Shown here piece by piece: positions 57,481 to 64,000 of a DNA stretch of 64,000 bases. How positions within the stretch are numbered: position 1 is the first letter of the stretch; each line of letters starts with the position of its first letter. The notes beneath the pieces were generated by a model. The model did no database searches. It was not told where the DNA came from and saw nothing but the letters and a program-made list of their open reading frames with translations. The DNA is taken from assembly GCA_947359465.1 (NCBI GenBank), contig OX375879.1, positions 95,552,271 through 95,616,270 on the forward strand, in the 5' to 3' direction. A program made the translations under genes and the position numbers. Origin of the DNA: Metellina segmentata. Taxonomy: Eukaryota > Arthropoda > Arachnida > Araneae > Tetragnathidae.

Positions 57481-57914
57481 TAAATTGAATTACTTAACGA
57501 TAATTGTTTTTCACGATAAGATCTCGAGAATCGCTGTCAGCCATTTTTTTCGTAAACTTGCTTCTGTTTGAAATTATAAACAGTTTTTTTTTTAATCTTC
57601 AGAGATATTACTGCCTCTACAAAATGGGACAACACACTTATAGGTCATTACTAATGCGTTATGAAATTCAAAATAGTAACTGATTAAAGTAGTAACTGAT
57701 GTTTATGTTCAGTAAACTATAAGCATCAAACAAAAAACACGTCCAGCAGCTGCAACGAAAATTCTGAAGACTTATTCGAAACGCGCCAATTTGCCAGTCT
57801 TTTGTAAACCTTTTCCCTTTGCAATAGCGTTAACAGGTAGGAAAGTATATCGCCAAAAGCGATGGAATTGAGTGGACTTACTTTGAATTTAGATGAATTC
57901 GAAAATATCTAAGT

Positions 57915-58933
57915 CAGGGGTGTCCAATCTTTTGCATACCATGCGACAATTTTATTTCACATACGAGTTTAGTTGCGCCATATGTCACGCACCTATTCTA
58001 CCTACTTACATTCAAGATTGGGGTAGGATCTGCTTCACTTAGGGGAAACTAAATTAGTTAATGTGCGCCAGTACAAAAGATACGCGTTTTTGGAGCACCA
58101 ACGTACACTAGTAAGAGATGATCTCTTAGACGTGAGGGCGATCGCAGTCATGGAGTCCGCTGATGGTGCTACAGCTGCCATCTTGTTTGATGAAAATAAC
58201 TCTGGACCACAGTTGATGGATATGATGAGAGAGAGAGAACGAGATGGAGCTCCGAGAGGCGAGGTCAGGTTGTAACTTAGAGTCGTCTGTTCTTTCTACT
58301 TGTTATTTAAAATGAAAGGAAGAAGGAAACTTGGCATATTCTTAATATCTTTTTTATATAAGTATGTTTATAGACATAATTATCGTTTTTAAATTATTCA
58401 ATTATCGTACGTATTACAGCACATAAACGTTACTTACCATTAATAAGATTTCTGAGCCTGTTTCGATTTCGCTAGTCTCTTAATGTTTGTTGTTAAATTT
58501 GTTACTAAGAGCAGCAGATAATTATTCAAATTTGAATAAGGTCATTGGCGAAATCATTTTGCTTTTAATAAATTCCATGGTTGAAAAAGTTTATTTTGTA
58601 TATGTATGTCGTTCCTAAACGACATTTTTTTTTTCAAATTTTTTTAGTTCTGGGGTTTTTCAATGTTTACAGAAATTAATCAGGTCAAAAGCTATTTAGA
58701 TTTTAAAAAATCCAATCTGCCTATCAAATTTCATTTTCAAAAATGGATTTGCTTTTAAAAAATTGTGGCAAAGTGAGGAGTAAGAAGGCTGTATGAACTG
58801 AACTGAGACCAGTCTGATGTTGAAAGTATGAAGATGGATTCAGTTATGGCGCCTACTTCAAAAGAATAAGTAGGCGAAAGGATGCAATGTGCCACTTGTT
58901 TTCCTCCAATACGCCACAGGTTGGCCACCCCTG
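57915..58933. mobile_element. hAT-type element with perfect 8-bp target duplication
   Basis: The ends CAGGGGTGTCCAA and TTGGCCACCCCTG are inverted, and ATCTAAGT flanks both sides (57907-57914 and 58934-58941), the 8-bp duplication of the hAT superfamily. The 1019 bp carry no hAT transposase motif. A 70-codon plus-strand frame (58063-58275) is present, with no recognised function. Confidence 0.85.
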
Positions 58934-58941
58934 ATCTAAGT

Positions 58942-59138
58942 GGTAAAACCTCTGTCACTATTAAGTAGAATCAATTTTCTTATCTGAATGTTCCAGTTCA
59001 AGTTTATCTCGAAATTTAAAATCTAAATCAAACCATCTTTTGTGGGAATCTCTCGATTCGATATGAAACTTAAAACTACGAACAATAATCACAACTGTCA
59101 TTTCTAAAATAATTTTGGTATGGAAATTATCGTATGAA
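58942..59138. other. short spacer
   Basis: Nothing recognised. Confidence 0.3.
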
Positions 59139-59406
59139 ACATATCGCACTCCGGCAAGAAAAGTGACACAGCTCAAAATTGTAGAATTTAAGAACCATCA
59201 ACTTAAAGGATACTATAAAACGAATATTGAAATAGTATAAGAGCTTCTTTTAAATTTTAGTTAGGTATTTATGGTGGTAAATTTATTGTGTTCTATAGAA
59301 TAACTAATATAACACGCTGGGGCTTCTCATACATATTTTTCAATGGCATAACCTCAAAATTTTCATTTCTTGGCTTTTGTCATTTTCTTGTAGGGGTGCG
59401 ATATGT
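59139..59406. mobile_element. TIR MITE of about 268 bp
   Basis: CATATCGCACTCC and AAGAAAAGTGACA on the left are mirrored by TGTCATTTTCTTG and GGGGTGCGATATG on the right. It is a shorter relative of the element at 30271-30880. Confidence 0.75.
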
Positions 59407-59433
59407 TAACGAACATATTTATTTCAATTTTAC

Positions 59434-59597
59434 CCGAGAAATGAAATCATGAACCCTAAATCTAAATGTGTATTCCCAATAATTTTCTTTGATTGATTCT
59501 TCAATATATGCTTGAGAATTCCAACCAATAACACAGCCCAATACACAATTTGGTGCCGACGTTTTTTCTAAAGCTAATTTTATGTGTATTTCATGTG
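59434..59597 (-). CDS. candidate internal exon of an unrecognised gene
   Basis: A strong acceptor (TTTCTTTTCAG) and donor (GTAAAA) bound 54 codons: HEIHIKLALEKTSAPNCVLG, CVIGWNSQAYIEESIKENYW and EYTFRFRVHDFISR. Aromatic-rich, balanced composition argues for real coding sequence. It may belong with the exon at 56086, but intermediate exons would be needed. No family is recognised. Confidence 0.5.
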
Positions 59598-59869
59598 CTG
59601 AAAAGAAATATAACGTTAGATTTTGTCCATCACCTCTTGTTTGTAAGATATGACAGTAGCGTTATTTACGTTAACTCATAAAATTAGGCTTCGGGTACAA
59701 ACCTTTTCCTTAATAAATTTTGTCAAAAATTTTAAGTAATTGAAAAAACACAGCATTATTCCTGTAAATCTACAATAGATTAATTAGAAATGAGAAGAAT
59801 CAAATAGAAACAAAAGGAAAGGTCAATTTTGTTCCACTTCGAAACCTCCTTTTGTTTGAAATTGTCGAG

Positions 59870-60215
59870 TGAATTTTGTTTACCCAGTTTCTTTTCAGGT
59901 TCTAACAGTAATTTGCCATCATATGAGTATACCATCTTCCCAGGTATCGATTCTCTATTTTCTTCATGTCCTGGTGAAATCGTTCACCTTGTTCGTCACT
60001 AGTATCCTTAAGATTTTCAGGGAAACGGTCTAAATGACTGTGCAAGTAATGAACCTTTATGTTCATATCACAACCAAGGTCTCTGAAGTTGTTAAGCATG
60101 CTTTTAAGTATTTCAACATAGTTTTCCGACTTGTGGTTGCCCTTAAAGTTTTTGACAATAAGAACAAAGGATATCCACGCTTTTCGCTGTCTCATTCATC
60201 TGTTGATATTAACAG
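59870..60215 (-). pseudogene. decayed copy of an arthropod dispersed protein family (DEQGERFHQD motif)
   Basis: The minus strand encodes NFKGNHKSENYVEILKSML, VHYLHSHLDRFPENL and SDEQGERFHQDMKKIENRYL, then MMANYC and TAG. From memory this matches a protein family seen in very many copies in arthropod assemblies, probably transposon-borne, where Trp (TGG) follows the YC. Here TGG has become TAG, and the text after it (NLKRNW) still looks like the family. The 5' half is missing. Confidence 0.6.
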
Positions 60216-61925
60216 TTTTGTTATCAGTTAGCAACTGACACCGACAGTAGTAACTAAATTTAACTATTAACTGTTAGAAATTCATATTTCACCATTTGAA
60301 TTAACTGTTGATGCAAAAAATATTAAGAAATTTAAACATTTTTAATCATTTTTTCTATAAACTTCAATATTTAAATTTAACTATTCATTGAATTTAGATT
60401 TTGTCAATGCTATCTCAACAACATTTACCATCAACTTAATATTTTTTTAAATAGTAGCTGTTATTTTGGAATACTATTGTTATTTAATCTCTGTTATAGT
60501 AATAACAGTTCCATATATATTTAGTGATAATGACATTAGTTTCTAAGCCGTACATATAGACAGAATTCTTTTGTTATTTCACACCCTGCTGTTCATTGTA
60601 TGTAATTACCACAAGATCTCTCTTCCTTTACTGATATCATCACTGTGCATTTAAAACTTTCGAACAGTATGCTTGGAAAAGCTCACGAGTTAACATGTGC
60701 TTATAAAAGTATATTATACGTTTCAAGATTAGTACTACATTTGAAAGTGTCAAAGTTCGTTGTTTGGTTGTATGACGAGAGGGTGGGTTTTAACCTAGCA
60801 AGGTTTTTCCGTGAAGTAAATGGCATACACTCACGAAAAGTTTGCAGACACATATAAGAAAAAATACGTCCAGGGTAGTAACAGGAATCGAACGTGTGCT
60901 TTTTTTAACTTTCTCTAGACATTCTTTTTATTAAATTATTTCCATAATACACTGTCATGTAAAACTTGAAGAATTGTAAGGTTTTCAGATGCTAATTTGG
61001 TGTAAGTGATTTGAATGTGGGAAAAAGATGGAGGGTTGCCAAATGCAAACAGAAAAAATCATTTGCACTGGGTGCCATGCGACAGAAGGGTAACTATTAA
61101 AGATTTAATGTAGAGAAGAGTAGGTCTTTAAACAGACTGCATGATCACCTCAAACACCGATGCAGGCTTTGTACCACGAATGAGCTTGGAGACGAGTTCT
61201 TGCGACAGCAGATTCCAAAGCTGTCAGAAACTCTGACGTCAGGATTCCAAAATTTGAATATGTCAGCCTACTGAATATGATCGATTATTCAAATCGTCTT
61301 TGGCTGTTTCATTTATTTTTGAGGTTATAACCTAGTGAAAATAATGATGTTTCTTACGCTTTTTTTACATGCCAATGTATAGCACGTTTCTGAAACTAAC
61401 TTTAAAGGAATTTACAAAAGCAAATACGAAAATAAAGCAGTAGTCAATTTGGCTCCTGTGAAATGCTAGAAGCACGAGTTCCATCTATACTTTCAGATTT
61501 CCCCTTTTAAGGCAAGAGATTTCGCAGCAAAACCATGCTTTAGAAATTTCTAGGCTAAATTGTATTGCGATTTTTGGAGGTAGCGTCATATGTCGATCGA
61601 TAGCGCAAATATTGTTCAAATAGCTGTTCATTCTACGATTAATCGAATAAAAACTTTAAGCTGGTACTTCTTTAAGTTAAATAGAAATTATTTTTATCAA
61701 AAACGTGAATAAAAGACCGTTTCAGGTGAGTTTTTCTTGCATGAATCAATTCATTTTGTTCATTAATGAGTACTGTACTTCTTAAAACAGTTAGAAAACA
61801 TTTTACAATATTTCGAAATAATGTTTCCAACAAATAACATTAAATTAATTTTATCGCTAATAAAACACGTATTCCTTCCATTTACGCCATATCATGAATA
61901 AAGTTTTTAATATTTTATGTTATAT

Positions 61926-61927
<2 letters not shown>
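60216..61927. other. AT-rich stretch without recognised gene
   Basis: A tRNA-like SINE scrap (GTAACAGGAATCGAACGTG) lies at about 60880-60900. Nothing else is supported. Confidence 0.4.

Positions 61928-61962
<35 letters not shown>
61928..61962. repeat. (CT)n microsatellite
   Basis: About 17 CT units. Confidence 0.9.
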
Positions 61963-61964
<2 letters not shown>

Positions 61965-62060
61965 AAAGGGTTCAAGTTCTAGTTTTAGCTTCGGTTATGT
62001 TTCATTCATGTACTGTACTCAAAGTTATCTTTATCTAAGAGTATGAAAAATATTGATATT

Positions 62061-62296
62061 AACCCTTATGGTGGTTGCCATGACGAGGTATCTCATCATT
62101 AGTAAAACCAGATGTAGAACTTGAAATTATCTAATACCTGTGTGATTAGAGATTGCTTTTTCTAGTGACGATGTATCAAGTTATTAGAATAAACTCGACC
62201 CTATCTTGATCTCGGCATCATAAAAAAATTGACAGCATCTTGATGACGATATATCTTAGTAGAAGATAGATATCTCGTCGGAACCATTTAGAGGAT
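62061..62296. mobile_element. GACGAG-family element, fullest copy
   Basis: It starts TTAACCCTTATGGTGG and ends CATTTAGAGGATTAAG. In between are ATGACGAGGTATCTCATCAT, GTGACGATGTATCAAG, GATCTCGGCATC and GATATCTCGTCGG words on both strands. Confidence 0.55.
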
Positions 62297-62820
62297 TAAG
62301 CTGATTCGAACAAGTTTGTCATTCTTCTGTTTTGAATTAAACTGTATTCTATATATAATTTGTTTGTTTTTTGACACTTCTGTCATTTTAATCTAAAGCA
62401 TGGCTCCCATAATACAAAATAATGCAATGTCTAAAATAATATAGTAATGCATTATACTAAAAATGGCATTTATACTCACATGCTTCTAATGAAGATGTAC
62501 TTTTTTATTTGATATTCTTAACAAATATCAACAGATCAGAACATTTTCCGCTGTTTTAACGAACTCAAATGAATTCAACATCACGAAAATTTGCATACAC
62601 ATATTTCCTCTCGTATTCTTTCTAATATTTGTATTTTTTTCAGTCACTATAGAAATCAGTGTGTCTCAAAACTCAAACTACGTACCTTTTACAAGAAACA
62701 ATAGAATATCGTAAATATGTAGACACGACGAATGACTACAAATTTTATCGTCTTACATTCCATATTGCCTTACTACAATAATAAAAAACAAGTGGAAACA
62801 TAGTTTATAAATTATAACGT

Positions 62821-62826
62821 TTATTT
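62821..62826 (-). terminator. polyadenylation signal of the mucin-like gene
   Basis: AATAAA on the minus strand, 118 bases past the stop. Confidence 0.55.
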
Positions 62827-62944
62827 CAATGAAAAAAAGCATATTTTGCTTTTTAAAGTATCTTGAAGAGTAGAATTGTTTACTTTCACATTAGAAGAGT
62901 AAATGTGCTATCCTCAAAAATAATAAAATCCAATTGTAGTTAGT

Positions 62945-64000
62945 TCAAGGCAACAATACCAGCTCGTCATATTCGATAATCTGTCTTCTGCTACGAATCA
63001 CATATGCAATCAATACAGAAATTGCGATGAGGGCGATAACTAAAAATGTTATTGAAACAGCAAGTTTCAGCGTCCTCGTACCACTATTTCTTATAACAGT
63101 AAGGGGACTTGAAGCTTCCAATTTGGGAGTTGTAACCTCTTCGGTTTGTAAGGTTGTAAAAAGTGTTGTGGAACTTTGTGTTGAAGACTTATGTGTTACC
63201 TTGGAGCTTTCAGTGGGATTCGTTGTATCCATTATCGAACCTGTACCAACTTCACCACCTGTACTGATAGAGCTCTGTGTTGGGTTAGAAGTTGCAGAAG
63301 TACTACCTGATGGGTTTGAACCAGTAACCTGCGCTGTTGAGCCTGAGGTACTAACATCTGGATTTGAGGTTTCATCTACCGTTGAACCTGAAGTACTTTC
63401 TCCTGGGTTTGAGGTTCCATCTGCTGTTGAACCTGAAGTACTGTCTCCTGGATTTGAGGTTCCATCTGCTGTTGAACCTGAAGTACTGTCTCCTGGATTT
63501 GAGGTTTCATCTGCTGTTGAGTCTGAAGTACTTTTTTCTGGTTTTGAGGTTCCATCTGTTGTTGAACCTAAAGTACTTTCTTCTGGATGATTTGAAGTTC
63601 GATCTGCTGTTGAACCTGAAGTACTTTCTCCTGAATATGAGGTTCCATCTGCTGTTGTACCTGAAGTACTTTCTCCTGGATTTGAGGTTCCATCTGCTGT
63701 TGAACCTGAAGTAGTGTCTCCTGGATTTGGGGTTCCATCTGCTGTTGAACCTGAAGTAGTGTCTCCTGGATTTGGGGTTCCATCTGCTGTTGAACCTGAA
63801 GTACTGTCTCCTGCATTTGATGTGGCATCTGCTGTTGAAACAGAACTACTCTCTCCCGGATTTGAGGTGCTATCTGCTGTGGAACCTGAACTACTCTCTC
63901 CTGGATTCGAAGTGACATCTGCTGTTGAACCTGTACCTTCTCCAGTACTTGTCTCAACAGATAAGCTAGACTTTATATCTGGTGTCGAACTTTCATGATT
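62945..64000 (-). CDS. mucin-like single-pass membrane protein, C-terminal part (5' end outside window)
   Basis: One minus-strand frame is open from the window edge to TGA at 62945, giving 351 residues without a start. Residues about 20-220 are tandem 15-residue repeats close to TSGSTADGTSNPGES, rich in Ser, Thr, Gly and Pro and suited to dense O-glycosylation; SG pairs could carry glycosaminoglycan. A Ser/Thr-rich stalk follows. Residues about 311-335 are a membrane helix (LKLAVSITFLVIALIAISVL). A 16-residue tail (RSRRQIIEYDELVLLP) has positive charges next to the membrane, giving the N-out topology. Role is unknown; a surface mucin or adhesion protein is the inference. The other long frames in this region are shadows, since a repeat length divisible by three keeps all frames open. 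Confidence 0.8.
   Translation of the reverse strand, partial: NHESSTPDIKSSLSVETSTGEGTGSTADVTSNPGESSSGSTADSTSNPGESSSVSTADATSNAGDSTSGSTADGTPNPGDTTSGSTADGTPNPGDTTSGSTADGTSNPGESTSGTTADGTSYSGESTSGSTADRTSNHPEESTLGSTTDGTSKPEKSTSDSTADETSNPGDSTSGSTADGTSNPGDSTSGSTADGTSNPGESTSGSTVDETSNPDVSTSGSTAQVTGSNPSGSTSATSNPTQSSISTGGEVGTGSIMDTTNPTESSKVTHKSSTQSSTTLFTTLQTEEVTTPKLEASSPLTVIRNSGTRTLKLAVSITFLVIALIAISVLIAYVIRSRRQIIEYDELVLLP
63335..63935 (-). repeat. 45-bp coding minisatellite in the mucin-like gene
   Basis: About 13 copies of a 45-bp unit containing TCTGCTGTTGAACCTGAAGT on the plus strand. One unit has a 3-base insertion (near 63588) that keeps the frame. Confidence 0.9.

Noticed and set aside
63027..63998. 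Several long open frames opposite and beside the mucin-like gene
   Set aside because: The 45-bp repeat length is divisible by three, so all frames stay open. Only the minus frame leads into a membrane helix, tail, stop and polyadenylation signal.

Overview
This is a window of an arthropod nuclear genome, most likely a chelicerate and perhaps a spider. That placement is inference: the evidence is AT-rich sequence, GT-AG introns of 1-5 kb, a tandem family of secreted cathepsin L-type cysteine proteases, and dense debris of tRNA-derived SINEs, Tc1-like elements, hAT elements, Helitrons and TTAA-flanked elements. Nothing looks bacterial or viral.

The main content is a head-to-tail run of cathepsin L-like genes, all on the minus strand. 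Gene A (11019-28305, 8 coding exons, 325 codons) and gene B (33814-51310, 9 coding exons, 342 codons) can be read exon by exon. Every splice phase matches, and each gene has a signal peptide, an I29 propeptide and a full Cys-His-Asn triad. A lone first coding exon of a third paralogue (gene Z) lies at 2942-3037; the rest of it is not visible and would lie to the left. Gene B has an extra 23-nt start exon with a TATA box just upstream. Introns and spacers are packed with mobile elements, including a head-to-head inverted dimer of a reverse transcriptase element set between two long (TA)n tracts (17971-21416).

Layout: 1-423 is the last exon of an unrecognised plus-strand gene. 2141-5351 holds tandem repeats and the gene Z exon. 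5909-10990 holds SINEs, an 86-bp satellite and a complete Helitron. 11019-28305 is gene A. 28306-33813 is a repeat-rich spacer with no gene recognised. 33814-51310 is gene B. 51364-60215 holds a few candidate exons of an unrecognised minus-strand gene among nested transposons, plus a degraded gene of an arthropod repeat family. 62945-64000 is the 3' part of a minus-strand gene for a mucin-like single-pass membrane protein with 45-bp coding repeats.

The cathepsins probably act in extracellular or lysosomal proteolysis (digestion in chelicerates). The other genes have no evident link to them. No element is intact enough to be called autonomous.
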